Shown: piece by piece, positions 33,412-42,080 of the stretch | How the letters are laid out: each line of letters begins with the position of its first letter | Numbering within the stretch: the first letter of the stretch is position 1 | Source: Acetobacteraceae bacterium | GTDB taxonomy: Bacteria; Pseudomonadota; Alphaproteobacteria; Acetobacterales; Acetobacteraceae | Assembly (NCBI GenBank): GCA_947474705.1 | Contig: CANJJS010000032.1 | Span: 1-47,399, forward strand | Direction: 5' to 3' | Length of the DNA: 47,399 nt | Translations under genes and position numbers: made by a program | The notes under the pieces: generated by a model | The model's database searches: none | What the model was told of the DNA's origin: nothing | Seen by the model: the letters and a program-made list of their open reading frames with translations, nothing else

Positions 33412-34179
33412 ATGTCGCAACCGAAAATCCGGGTCGGCCTGTTCGTCACCTGCCTCGTCGATCTCTACCGCCCCTCCGTCGGCTTCGCCGCCATCCAACT
33501 GCTTGAGCAGGCGGGCTGCCAGGTCGAGGTGCCGCGGGCCCAGACCTGTTGCGGTCAGCCCGCCTATAATTCCGGCGACCGCGCCACCGCGCGCGACCTG
33601 GCCATTGGTCTGCTGGACGCATTCGGCGGCTACGATTACGTCGTGGCCCCCTCCGGGTCCTGCGCCGGGATGCTGAAATCCCACGTCCCGCATCTGTTCG
33701 ACGACGACCCGCAACTGCGCGTCCGCGCCGACCGGATGGCGGAACGGACCTACGAACTGACCGGCTTCCTGGTCGACGTGCTTGGCTTCGTGCCGACCAA
33801 AGGGGCGGGCCGGACCGGCAGCGTCACGTACCACGATTCTTGCTCCGGGCTCCGCGAACTGGGCGTGAAAGCACAGCCTCGCGCCTTGCTGGCGGCGGTG
33901 GGCGCGAACGTCGTGGAAATGGCGGAACCGGAGATATGCTGCGGCTTCGGCGGCACGTTCTGCGTCAAATACCCCGAAATCTCCGGCCGCATGGTCACCG
34001 ACAAAACCCGCGACATCGCCGCGACCCACGCGGAAACAGTACTGGCCGGCGACCTGGGCTGCCTGCTGAACATCGCCGGACGCCTCCGTCGCGAGGGCCT
34101 GCGCGTCGATGCCCGCCACATCGCCGAAGCCCTGATCGAGGGCGGAATGGACGGCCCGCCCATCGGTGGCGTGGCCTGA
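33412..34179 (+). CDS. LutA/GlpC-type (Fe-S)-binding protein
   Basis: A 255-residue protein with the two cysteine-rich CCG domains: TCCGQPAYNSGDRATARD near residue 43 and ICCGFGGTFCVKYPEIS near 188, with a lone CLVDLY at the N-terminus and YHDSCSGLRELG between. This is the LutA (YkgE) subunit pattern, which with LutB and LutC oxidises L-lactate. LutB and LutC are not adjacent. The ATG begins one base after the Tim44-like stop, so both are one transcript; whether function is shared is unknown. A role in heterodisulfide-reductase-type electron transfer is an alternative. Confidence 0.9.
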   Translation: MSQPKIRVGLFVTCLVDLYRPSVGFAAIQLLEQAGCQVEVPRAQTCCGQPAYNSGDRATARDLAIGLLDAFGGYDYVVAPSGSCAGMLKSHVPHLFDDDPQLRVRADRMAERTYELTGFLVDVLGFVPTKGAGRTGSVTYHDSCSGLRELGVKAQPRALLAAVGANVVEMAEPEICCGFGGTFCVKYPEISGRMVTDKTRDIAATHAETVLAGDLGCLLNIAGRLRREGLRVDARHIAEALIEGGMDGPPIGGVA

Positions 34180-34187
34180 GCCGAACC

Positions 34188-34209
34188 GCGGCCGGAATAT
34201 TCCGGCCGC
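34188..34209. repeat. Perfect 22-bp palindrome after the Fe-S gene
   Basis: GCGGCCGGAATATTCCGGCCGC reads the same on both strands (here given in two halves: GCGGCCGGAAT and ATTCCGGCCGC). It starts 9 bases after the stop at 34179. It could be an operator or a terminator stem without a T-run, or both; no loop is left for an ideal hairpin. Confidence 0.6.
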
Positions 34210-34286
34210 CACCTCTGGTCAAAACGGACGAGCCGTAATAAGATGCTTGAACGTAACCGATCCTCACGCGCGAAAAGGAACAGAAT

Positions 34287-34487
34287 ATGCATGGAAAAAT
34301 AGCGGCTTTTGTCCTTGCGGCCATGGCGATGCTGGCCGGCCCGTCCACCGCGCGAGCCGCGCTTACCCAGAACGCGCTCTCCAGTAACGCGCTTACCCAG
34401 AACACCCGCTCCACGAGCGGCATCGGGGCCAGCGCCGTACAATCGAACCAGATTGCCGGCGTCGAACTCCCGGCTCAGATCCGCTGA
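34287..34487 (+). CDS. Small secreted protein with N-rich repeats
   Basis: A 66-residue protein with a clear signal peptide (AAFVLAAMAMLAGPSTARA, cut probable after residue 24). The mature part of about 42 residues repeats LTQNALSSNALTQN and is rich in Asn, Ser, Thr and Gln. AAAGGAACAG precedes the ATG. I do not recognise the family; short periplasmic or surface proteins with such composition can be structural. It stands 82 bases upstream of an exported ADYC protein and may form a pair with it. Confidence 0.75.
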   Translation: MHGKIAAFVLAAMAMLAGPSTARAALTQNALSSNALTQNTRSTSGIGASAVQSNQIAGVELPAQIR

Positions 34488-34569
34488 TCCCAGCCCCCAA
34501 GGGACAGAAGCCAGTGCCAGCCCGGAAGAGGGACTGGAACCGGCTCTTGTCCGGCGGGAACAACGCTCC

Positions 34570-35400
34570 ATGACGTCCAGGTCCACTTTCCGGCGCCGCC
34601 GCCTTTCGAGGTTCTGGCATCGCCTTGCCCTATCGCTCGGCGCCCTCCTGGCCGTGCCCTCCTTGGCCGCGGACGCACCGTCTCTGGTCTCCATCGCCGC
34701 CGAGGGCACCCAGTTCCGCCTGACCATGTCCAACGGCACCGTCCACCGCTCGCCCGATCTGACCGGCGCCAAACTGATCGTCGCCACCGAAAGCGGTCCG
34801 CGGAAAATCCTGATCGCGAAGGTCGAGCGCGATCCCACCGCCAAGACCGGCGACGTCTGGCTGCACACGCTGATGGTCGAGCAGCCCGATGGCACCACCC
34901 AGAACCTGTGCGAACCCGGCCCGGATGGCCGCGCCCAGGCGTTTCCGAGCGCGACGGCATTGCGTGCCGATGGGTCGGTGGAACAGACCGCGCCAGAAAC
35001 ATTCGAACTGATCTGCACCGCCGGCGCCCGCGCGAAATGTATCCGTTTTGGATATCGCCCATGGGAACCCGCCGAACGCGATATGTATCAGGCCTGCACC
35101 CGCATGGTCCGCGCCGATTACTGCGGCGCCGGCGAGGGCACGACACGCAACGGTATGTCAATCGATCTCTACGACGACCGCCGCATTCAGACTCCCGAAA
35201 ACAGCCCCAACCAGGCATTCGAGGCGGGATGGCGCCCCAATGGGGCGGTGTGTGTGCATCACGTCCGCGTTCAGGAAAACATCTCCCTGGAACGCCTGAT
35301 GGACGTCTGCCCCCGGCTTCGAGGCAAAACCGGCGCGATGTGCACGGAGGACGCGGCGCGATCTTCCGGCGCGGTCCTGTTCAACCGATCGAAGCCCTGA
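34570..35400 (+). CDS. Exported ADYC-type protein
   Basis: A 276-residue exported protein: basic N-terminus RRRRLSR, hydrophobic LALSLGALLAVPSLA, then a mature beta-rich domain. Cysteines come in conserved contexts: NLCEPG, LICTAGARAKCIRFGYRPW, ACTRMVRADYCGAGE, VCVHH and MCTED. The run ending RADYCG with KCIRFGYRPW before it fits the ADYC domain, of unknown function. Weak ribosome site before the ATG. It follows the small secreted protein on the same strand. Confidence 0.8.
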   Translation: MTSRSTFRRRRLSRFWHRLALSLGALLAVPSLAADAPSLVSIAAEGTQFRLTMSNGTVHRSPDLTGAKLIVATESGPRKILIAKVERDPTAKTGDVWLHTLMVEQPDGTTQNLCEPGPDGRAQAFPSATALRADGSVEQTAPETFELICTAGARAKCIRFGYRPWEPAERDMYQACTRMVRADYCGAGEGTTRNGMSIDLYDDRRIQTPENSPNQAFEAGWRPNGAVCVHHVRVQENISLERLMDVCPRLRGKTGAMCTEDAARSSGAVLFNRSKP

Positions 35401-35451
35401 TCGCCGCGCGAGACGCCTGACCGCGTCCCGCGTCGATCGAAGGCGCCCGCC

Positions 35452-36462
35452 TCATCCGATCCGAATGACCACCTTTCCGACATGCTGCTGGCTCTTCATG
35501 TAACGATACGCTTCCCGCGCCTCATCGAACGGAAACACCCGATCGATCGCCGGCCGCAACCGGTGCGACGAAATCGCGGCGTTCATCGCGTCGAACATCT
35601 GCCGCGAGCCCACGTATATCCCCCGCAGAATCGTGTTCCGCCGCAAGATCGGCGTCGGATTGATCTCGCCCCCGGTCAGCACGCCGATCAAATGCACCTG
35701 GCCCCCGATCCGCGCCGCCTCGACCGACCGGCCCAAAGTCCCCGCGCCGCCGACTTCCACCACATGATCCACTCCGCGCCCGCCGGTGAGTTCCAACACC
35801 CGCTCGTGCCATTCCGGGTGCCGCTTGTAGTTGACCGTGTCGTCCGCCCCTAGCGCCCGCGCCTTCTCCATCTTTTCATCGGACGAGGACGTCGCGATGA
35901 CCCGCGCCCCAGCCGCCTTGGCGAATTGCAACGCGAAGATCGACACACCGCCCGTCCCAAGCACCAGCACCGTTTCGCCCACCCGCAGCGGCCGGCCCGC
36001 GTACAACGCGTTCCATGCCGTCACCCCGGCGCAGGGCAGCGTCGATGCTTCCTCGAACGACAAATGCGCGGGGATTTGGACAACGCCGTCCTGCTCGAAA
36101 ATCACATATTCCGCCAGAACCCCGTCAATCGCCCCGCCACGCGAGGACTCGACGTGATACGGTTCCATATCCCCGCCCAGCCAGGACTGCATGAACAGAC
36201 CCGCGACCCGGTCGCCCGGTTTGACGCGGGTGACGTCTGGACCGATCGCCTCCACCTCGCCCGCGCCATCCGACAGCGGAATGAGATTTTCCGGCAGAGA
36301 TCCGCGCGCCGCACGTCCCGCCGCGACATTTTGATCCCGGTAATTCAGCGACGCCGCGCACATCCGCACCAGAATCTGGCCACGTCCGGGCACGGGCTTT
36401 TCGGCCTCCCGCGCTTCCAGCGTGTCGATGCCATCGGCCTTAGGAAAAAGGTAGAGTTTCAT
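35452..36462 (-). CDS. MDR-superfamily zinc-type alcohol dehydrogenase/quinone reductase-like
   Basis: A 336-residue NAD(P)-dependent reductase. Seen: N-terminal GroES-like fold with SLNYRDQNVAAGR, GDRVAGLFMQ, AGVTAWNALYAG, the Rossmann motif LGTGGVSIFALQFAKAAGARVIA and LGADDTVNY. The catalytic zinc Cys/His pair is missing, so it is of the zinc-independent quinone-oxidoreductase type. It is 95 bases downstream of the ThDP enzyme gene on the same strand, with a GC hairpin (about 36522-36549) between. Substrate unknown; aldehydes released by the ThDP enzyme are one option. Confidence 0.9.
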   Translation of the reverse strand: MKLYLFPKADGIDTLEAREAEKPVPGRGQILVRMCAASLNYRDQNVAAGRAARGSLPENLIPLSDGAGEVEAIGPDVTRVKPGDRVAGLFMQSWLGGDMEPYHVESSRGGAIDGVLAEYVIFEQDGVVQIPAHLSFEEASTLPCAGVTAWNALYAGRPLRVGETVLVLGTGGVSIFALQFAKAAGARVIATSSSDEKMEKARALGADDTVNYKRHPEWHERVLELTGGRGVDHVVEVGGAGTLGRSVEAARIGGQVHLIGVLTGGEINPTPILRRNTILRGIYVGSRQMFDAMNAAISSHRLRPAIDRVFPFDEAREAYRYMKSQQHVGKVVIRIG

Positions 36463-36557
36463 TCAGTAGACTCCCGCGCGCCTGTCCGTATCGCGCGTCA
36501 TGGTTCAGCCTGACCGGACCGCCGGGCGCGGCACCCCGCCGCGCCCGGTGGCAGCCC

Positions 36558-38177
36558 TCAGCCACGGCCCGGGAAAATCAGCTCCCAGGGCGAAGACTCC
36601 TTGGAGATATCGGTGATCACCTCGATCAACGTCGGCGCGTTCTCCGCCAGCGCCTCGGTCAACGCGCCACGCAGCCCATCCGCGTCCTCGACCCGCCACG
36701 ACCGCACGCCAAACGCCTTCGCGTATGTCTGGAAATCCGGATTGCTGAGTTCCGATCCCGACTCGCGCCCCTCGAACAACCGACGTTGGTCGCGCAGCAC
36801 GTTGCCGTAAGCGCCATTGTTAAAGACGATCGTCACGAGATTGATCCCGTAACGAACCGCCGTCGCCAGATCGGACCCGCCAAACAGGAACCCGCCATCG
36901 CCGGTCACCGCCACCACGGGCCGGTCCGGCATCCCCACTTTCACGCCCAGCGCCGTTGGAAAGCCTGCCCCCAAGGTCCCGGAAAATCCAGACGTGATCA
37001 GCGTCCGAGGCTCATGGAACGGAAACCCGAACCACGACACATACCCAACCTGAGTCATCTCGTCGCAAAGAATACCATTCTCCGGCATGACCTCGCGGAT
37101 GACATTCAGGAACGACATTTGCGGCTGCACGGTCTCCAGACCCTTCAACGCATCCGCCTTCGCCTGAGCAATCGCCGCGGCCCGCGCCGGGTCGGATTTC
37201 GGCGCCACCGCGGCGGCCAAAGCACGCGCCCCGTCCGCCGAATCCGCGACAATCGGCACATCCGCCCGCAACCGATGCATTTCGGACGCGTCGATATCGA
37301 TCCGCCCCAGTTTCGTTCCGGCGGGCATCCCACCCCACCGTCCCGCCGGCACATCCAGCCGCGTCCCAATCCCAATCAGAAGATCCGTCGTCGGCCACAG
37401 CTTCAACGCCGCCGGCACCGTCAGCCCGAGCCGATGCCGGTCATCGACCACGCCCTTGCCCGCACGGAACGACACCACCGGCGCCCCAATCTTTTCCGCC
37501 AGCGCCAAAATCTCCGCGCCCGCGTGCAGCGCCCCGCCGCCGATCCAGATCATCGGCGCCTTCGCCCCATCCACCAGCTTCGCCAGCGCCGCGATCCGGT
37601 CCGGGTCCGGCACCGGATTGGGAAGCAACGGCAGCGGGTCCACCGGAGTTACCTCGCTCGCGCTGGCGAACTGCTCCCACGGCATTTCAATCGAGGCCGG
37701 TCCGCGGCGGCCCGACATCATCTCCTGAAACGCCCGCGCGACCTTCATCGGCGCTTCCGTCGGATGCTCGATCCGATCGGCATGCTTCACCAGCGTCTTC
37801 ATCGTCGCCAGTTGGTCTTTCATTTCGTGCAACTGCCCGCGCTGCCGCCCGATCATGTTGCCCGGCACCTGACCCGTGACACACAGCACCGGCGCGTTCA
37901 CGCCCCATGCCGTCACCAGCGCCGCCGCCGTGTTCATCACCCCCGGGCCCGGCACCACGGAGTAAGCGGACGCCCGCCCGGTCGCGCAGGCATAGCCGAG
38001 CGCCATATAAGCCGTCGTCTGCTCGTGCCGGGCGTTGATCAACCGGATGCGATTGGAATTCCGCGCCAAAGCGTCGAACAAACCGTAGGTCTGCACCCCC
38101 GGCAATCCGAAAATAGTATCGATTCCGTGACGGATAAGCCCATCGACGATGGCTTCCCCACCGGTCATGCGAGGCAT
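36558..38177 (-). CDS. Acetolactate synthase-like ThDP-dependent enzyme
   Basis: A 539-residue thiamine-diphosphate enzyme with all three domains. Seen: the catalytic glutamate in ARHEQTTAYMALGYA (E52), the central Rossmann-like domain with GGGALHAG, and the ThDP/Mg motif GDGGFLFGG to VFNN (426-454). No FAD-site is obvious. No regulatory small subunit (ilvH/ilvN) is adjacent, so this is not the biosynthetic enzyme; benzoylformate decarboxylase, glyoxylate carboligase and oxalyl-CoA decarboxylase-like roles are possible. Likely co-transcribed with the MDR dehydrogenase. Confidence 0.92.
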   Translation of the reverse strand: MPRMTGGEAIVDGLIRHGIDTIFGLPGVQTYGLFDALARNSNRIRLINARHEQTTAYMALGYACATGRASAYSVVPGPGVMNTAAALVTAWGVNAPVLCVTGQVPGNMIGRQRGQLHEMKDQLATMKTLVKHADRIEHPTEAPMKVARAFQEMMSGRRGPASIEMPWEQFASASEVTPVDPLPLLPNPVPDPDRIAALAKLVDGAKAPMIWIGGGALHAGAEILALAEKIGAPVVSFRAGKGVVDDRHRLGLTVPAALKLWPTTDLLIGIGTRLDVPAGRWGGMPAGTKLGRIDIDASEMHRLRADVPIVADSADGARALAAAVAPKSDPARAAAIAQAKADALKGLETVQPQMSFLNVIREVMPENGILCDEMTQVGYVSWFGFPFHEPRTLITSGFSGTLGAGFPTALGVKVGMPDRPVVAVTGDGGFLFGGSDLATAVRYGINLVTIVFNNGAYGNVLRDQRRLFEGRESGSELSNPDFQTYAKAFGVRSWRVEDADGLRGALTEALAENAPTLIEVITDISKESSPWELIFPGRG

Positions 38178-38344
38178 GGTTCGCTCCCTTGCGTGTTTAC
38201 GTTAACCCCAGCCTGCCACACCCGCGTCCCCACGCGAAGCACGCGCCACCCGGGCGTGGAAATTTCCCGGGCGCCCGTGTATCTGAAGTCCCAACGCCCC
38301 AACAAGGGACGCAACCCGAAAAACGCGATGAATGAGGCGGAGCC

Positions 38345-39010
38345 ATGCGGCAATTGTTTCTACCAATGCGAATCTGGGACCTTCCCACACGCCTCTTTCA
38401 CTGGGCCCTCGTTCTTCTCGTCCTCACCTCCTGGGCCAGCGCCGAATTCAACTACATGAAAGTCCACGTCGCCTGCGGCTTCGGCGTGATGACGCTCGTG
38501 ATCTTCCGCGTCATCTGGGGCCTGGTCGGCAGCGATACCTCCCGCTTCGCGTTTTTCCTGAAAAGCCCGATCGCCGCGATCCAGCATTTGCTGCACATGA
38601 CCCGAAGAGAACCCGACACCGAAGTCGGCCATAACGCCGCCGGCGGCTGGATGGTACTGGGACTGCTGGCCATCCTGGCACTTCAGATCGCCACCGGACT
38701 CTGCGCCAACGACGACGCGATGACGGAAGGCCCGCTGGCGCTCCGCGTCGGGAAAGAACGCAGCGACTGGCTGACGCATATCCATTATCTGAACTTCACG
38801 GCGATCCAGATCGCCGTGGCGCTGCATATCCTGGCGATTATCGCCTACCGCGTGCTGAAAGGACACAATTTGGTCACGCCGATGATCACCGGCAAGAAGC
38901 GCCTGCCGGGCAATATCCGTGCCCCCGCGATGATGCATCCGGTGTTCGGCCTGGCGATCTTCGCCGTATCGGGCGTTATCGTCTTCCTGTTCGGCTGGTG
39001 GGCCTACTGA
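38345..39010 (+). CDS. Cytochrome b561/b(N-terminal)-type membrane protein
   Basis: A 221-residue inner-membrane dihaem cytochrome b with four to five hydrophobic segments. Candidate haem ligands: H19 in RLFHW, H41 in KVHVACGF, H147 in THIHYLNF and H161 in VALHILAI. Such cytochromes (YceJ/HupC-like) pass electrons between quinol and a periplasmic cytochrome c. Start at 38345 has GGCGGAG at the right distance. Convergent with the cytochrome c' gene 63 bases further on, a natural redox pair. Confidence 0.88.
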   Translation: MRQLFLPMRIWDLPTRLFHWALVLLVLTSWASAEFNYMKVHVACGFGVMTLVIFRVIWGLVGSDTSRFAFFLKSPIAAIQHLLHMTRREPDTEVGHNAAGGWMVLGLLAILALQIATGLCANDDAMTEGPLALRVGKERSDWLTHIHYLNFTAIQIAVALHILAIIAYRVLKGHNLVTPMITGKKRLPGNIRAPAMMHPVFGLAIFAVSGVIVFLFGWWAY

Positions 39011-39029
39011 ACCACCCCGAAAACGCGAA

Positions 39030-39053
39030 ATGGCCGGGCAACCGCCCGGCCAT
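39030..39053. terminator. Hairpin shared by the cytochrome genes
   Basis: A perfect 10-bp stem ATGGCCGGGC/GCCCGGCCAT with a 4-base loop lies between the convergent cytochrome b and c' genes. On the minus strand it ends in TTTCGC. Probably a shared stop. Confidence 0.6.
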
Positions 39054-39073
39054 CCCCGTTAGACCCGCGGAAA

Positions 39074-39520
39074 TTACTTCGCGCGGAAATCTTTGTGGCA
39101 CGCGCCACAGGCGTCGCCGATCGCCTTGACCGCCACGCCAACAGCGGCCGCATCGCCGGCCTTCGCCGCGACGGCCAACGCCTCGCCACCAGCCGCGAGC
39201 GCCATCGACGCCTTCTTAAACCCAGCCGCGTCCGACCAAATCGCCGGAAGAGCCTTCGTCGTGCCCTTGTCGCTGCCCGCCGGGAACAGCGACGGCATCA
39301 GCACGCCAAAACGCTGAATCGCCTTTCCGGCGTTTTCCAGCGTCTTCACATCGCCATTCGCCGCCACAACGGCACGCACACCGCTGAACGTTCCCGCCAA
39401 CAAGCTCAGCCCGACCTGCCGGGTCTGAATCGGATCGACCGCCTGGGCCTGAGCCCCGCCAATCATCCCAGGAGCCATACCCAGAACCACCGCCGCCGCC
39501 AAAGCGAATTTCCCTGTCAT
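39074..39520 (-). CDS. Cytochrome c' family protein
   Basis: A 148-residue periplasmic protein: signal peptide FALAAAVVLGMAPGMIGGAQAQA (cut near residue 27), a four-helix bundle and the haem motif CGACH (C138, C141, H142) near the C-terminus. Cytochromes c' bind NO and CO and may protect against nitrosative stress or shuttle electrons. Length and C-terminal CxxCH are normal. Convergent with the cytochrome b gene, its likely partner. Confidence 0.93.
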   Translation of the reverse strand: MTGKFALAAAVVLGMAPGMIGGAQAQAVDPIQTRQVGLSLLAGTFSGVRAVVAANGDVKTLENAGKAIQRFGVLMPSLFPAGSDKGTTKALPAIWSDAAGFKKASMALAAGGEALAVAAKAGDAAAVGVAVKAIGDACGACHKDFRAK

Positions 39521-39660
39521 CCTGAAAACCTTCCCTTGAACTCTGTTACACCCCGGCCCAATGACGGTGCCGCCGTTTAACGTACAGCCGGATCGAACGC
39601 CCGGCCACCCCTGGCGCCACCGCTCCTCGCGAAGCGGACGCCACCGTAAGGAAGACGATC

Positions 39661-40242
39661 ATGCCGGACATTTATTCCATCGCCGTGTTCTGCGGCTCCC
39701 GCGCCGGGTTCAACCCCGCCTTCGCCGCCGCCGCGCGACAATTGGGGACGGGTCTCGCCCAGGAGGGGATCCGCCTTGTGTACGGAGGCGGCAAAAACGG
39801 CATGATGGGCCTCCTGGCCGACGCCGTTCTCGATGCCGGCGGCCGCGTGCTGGGCGTCATCCCCGACTTCCTGATGAAATGGGAAGTCGCGCATCCCCGC
39901 CTGACCGAAATCGAAATCACCGGAAGCATGCACGACCGCAAACGCCGCATGGCCGAGGAAGCCGACGCCTTCGCCGCCCTGCCCGGCGGGATCGGCACCC
40001 TGGACGAATTGTTCGAGATCGTCAGTTGGCGGCAACTGCGCCTGCACGACAAACCCATCTATGTCTGCGACGTCGCGGGCTCCGCCCGCCCCTTCGTGGC
40101 GACGGTCGATGGCGCGATCGAACAAGGCTTCGCGAGCCCGGAAACCCGAAACCTTTTCACCGTCGTGGACGGTGTGCCCACGTTGCTGACGCGACTGAAA
40201 CACGGCGCGGACGGAACCGCGATCGACACATCCCGGCTGTAA
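39661..40242 (+). CDS. LOG family protein (cytokinin riboside 5'-monophosphate phosphoribohydrolase)
   Basis: A 193-residue Rossmann-fold nucleotide hydrolase. Seen: VFCGSRAG at the N-terminus, YGGGKNGMMG at 41-50, and PGGIGTLDELFE at 108-119, the LOG catalytic motif with Glu. LOG enzymes remove ribose-5-phosphate from cytokinin nucleotides or, more generally, from purine nucleoside monophosphates. Start at MPDIYSIAVF. Monocistronic. Confidence 0.95.
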   Translation: MPDIYSIAVFCGSRAGFNPAFAAAARQLGTGLAQEGIRLVYGGGKNGMMGLLADAVLDAGGRVLGVIPDFLMKWEVAHPRLTEIEITGSMHDRKRRMAEEADAFAALPGGIGTLDELFEIVSWRQLRLHDKPIYVCDVAGSARPFVATVDGAIEQGFASPETRNLFTVVDGVPTLLTRLKHGADGTAIDTSRL

Positions 40243-40257
40243 CCGCGCCCCACCGCC

Positions 40258-40289
40258 AAAAACAAACGGCCGCTGTCTCCAGCGGCCGC
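40258..40289 (-). terminator. Rho-independent terminator after the unknown 516-residue gene
   Basis: On the minus strand a 9-bp stem GCGGCCGCT/AGCGGCCGT with a 6-base loop is followed by TTGTTTTTGG. It begins 25 bases beyond the stop at 40315. Confidence 0.8.
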
Positions 40290-40314
40290 TCGCATCCCAT
40301 TGCCGCCGGCGGGA

Positions 40315-41865
40315 TCAGCGCTGTTTCCAGTCCTTCATGAAGCGCGCGAAGCAATCCCGCTCGCCCGGCATTTTCGGCCAGCCCGCGAGTTGCCGCACCG
40401 CCGCGATCAACAGCCGATCCTTCATGTGCGTGGAGTTGTGCTCATACTCCTGGAACGCGGAATGCGTGATTTTCTGGTTGTGCGGATCGTCCTGGAACTT
40501 ACACGCCGTCAGCGCGACCGTCGCCATGTAGGCGCGCCGGTCCGCGCCCGACGCCAGATAGGCGTGCGCGACCGCGGTGGAGCGCGCGATATCGAAGGCC
40601 AAAATCGCCTCGTCCAGTTCCACCAGCAGCGAGGCCGGATCGCGATTGGCGAGGTTTTGGCTGGCGAGTTCGCTCTCCATCACCGAATGGGTCCATTTGT
40701 TCGTCCGCGCGGAATCGCTGACGAAGTTGGCCATCAGGTAGATCACCCGCGCCGCGTAGGGGCTTTGGGTGGTCCGCATCCAATAGTTACCAGTGTTACA
40801 GTAATCGAAAGGATGCTGCCCGTCGGTGAAGGACCGCGGAACAGTGTTGCGCAGGATCAGCTCGGCGGCACCGATCTGGATCGCGTCTCCGAGAGAGCGG
40901 AGCGAGACGCCGTTTTTCAGATGTTCCGTGACCTGACCGAACACCGCCTCCTGGTCCGCCGTCATCAGCATCTCGACGAAGGCTTCGACCTGGCGCGGCG
41001 TCAGCGTGCCCTTGTTGGTTTGCGGCAGGCTCTTGCCAACGTCGGGGAAAGCGTTGGTCATCATCACGCAGATATAGTCGTACATCGAGTAGTACACGGG
41101 CCCGACCGCCATATCCGGGACGCCCATGTAGAACACGCCCTGCGCCCGTTCCCAGCCGACGTAATCGGCGAGGTCCACGATCGCGCGGGCGCGAAGGGCT
41201 TTGTGTCCGGTGTTACGTGCCTTGCGTCCGCCGATCGTCTCCTGCACGTCGATCAACCCCAGGAACATGAGCTGATCGCGGAGCATGGGCCGGGTGGTTT
41301 CATCCGCGGCGAGATCGAGGAACAGGCCATAGGAGCGATCGACCTCGGCGCCCATCGTCGCGAGCAGATGCGCCTGCAACCGTTCCTCCGGCGTGCCGCC
41401 TTCGCGGATCGGCGCGACGTCGCGGTTCCACACCACGGGGCCGTAATCCGGCGGCGGCACGTTCATGCCCTTCATCGTGGCGTAACGGCCGGGATAGCGG
41501 CCCAGAAGCTGGTTCCAGATGTCGAGACCGGCGGGAATATAATAAACGCTCTGCAACATCGGCAGCAGCTTGTATTCGTCCGCCAGATAGGGCGCGAGGT
41601 CCGCCGAGGTGCGCAGACCCAAAATCGTGTGGTCGTTGTTGACCAGGATGATCTGGCCATCCTTGAAATTGATGTGGTTGGGCACCTGGATGAACGGCGC
41701 CTCGGCCGCGGCGACGACGCTCACGGCTTCGTTGACCGGCCTGCCCTCGGCGGTCACCATCTTGTGAAACAGATCGGCGGTGCGCGGTTGATCGCGGTCC
41801 AGAATGGCCGAGGTCAGGGCGTCGAACGCTTTGTCGTTGCGAAGCGTCGCGAGATCGAGCGGCAT
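40315..41865 (-). CDS. Unassigned 516-residue protein
   Basis: A soluble helical protein with no signal or membrane segment that I cannot assign. ATG 41865 follows a strong GAGGAG. Seen: a His/Asn-rich segment NHINFKDGQIILVNNDHT near residue 62, GPVVWNRDVAPIREGGTPEER near 140, GVPDMAVGPVYYSMYDY near 258, FTDGQHPFDYCNTGNYWM near 365 and AFQEYEHNSTHMKDR near 483. Many conserved-looking His, Asp and Tyr in separate places suggest a metal or cofactor enzyme. A distant resemblance in style to questin-oxidase-like proteins was considered but cannot be confirmed. Single gene with its own terminator. Confidence 0.82.
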   Translation of the reverse strand: MPLDLATLRNDKAFDALTSAILDRDQPRTADLFHKMVTAEGRPVNEAVSVVAAAEAPFIQVPNHINFKDGQIILVNNDHTILGLRTSADLAPYLADEYKLLPMLQSVYYIPAGLDIWNQLLGRYPGRYATMKGMNVPPPDYGPVVWNRDVAPIREGGTPEERLQAHLLATMGAEVDRSYGLFLDLAADETTRPMLRDQLMFLGLIDVQETIGGRKARNTGHKALRARAIVDLADYVGWERAQGVFYMGVPDMAVGPVYYSMYDYICVMMTNAFPDVGKSLPQTNKGTLTPRQVEAFVEMLMTADQEAVFGQVTEHLKNGVSLRSLGDAIQIGAAELILRNTVPRSFTDGQHPFDYCNTGNYWMRTTQSPYAARVIYLMANFVSDSARTNKWTHSVMESELASQNLANRDPASLLVELDEAILAFDIARSTAVAHAYLASGADRRAYMATVALTACKFQDDPHNQKITHSAFQEYEHNSTHMKDRLLIAAVRQLAGWPKMPGERDCFARFMKDWKQR

Positions 41866-42080
41866 GACGTACTCCTCTTTTGTTGGGTGGGAGCCTACGC
41901 CCACATCCGCGCCAGCGTAAAGTCTCTCGCCCCGTTTCCGCGGCCCGGCGGGCGGTTCATTCCGAAACCGGTTCTTTTTTCCGCTGGGATCTCCGCCTTT
42001 ACAGCGGCGGCCTCCGCTGGATAAATGCGCGGATCGCCGGACTCATTCCGATCCCGGCCATAAAGGGGAGCGCACGATCG

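Noticed and set aside
40300-42024. Plus-strand frame opposite the 516-residue gene
   Set aside because: Arg/His-rich antisense; the minus-strand gene has a strong ribosome site, terminator and well-formed protein.
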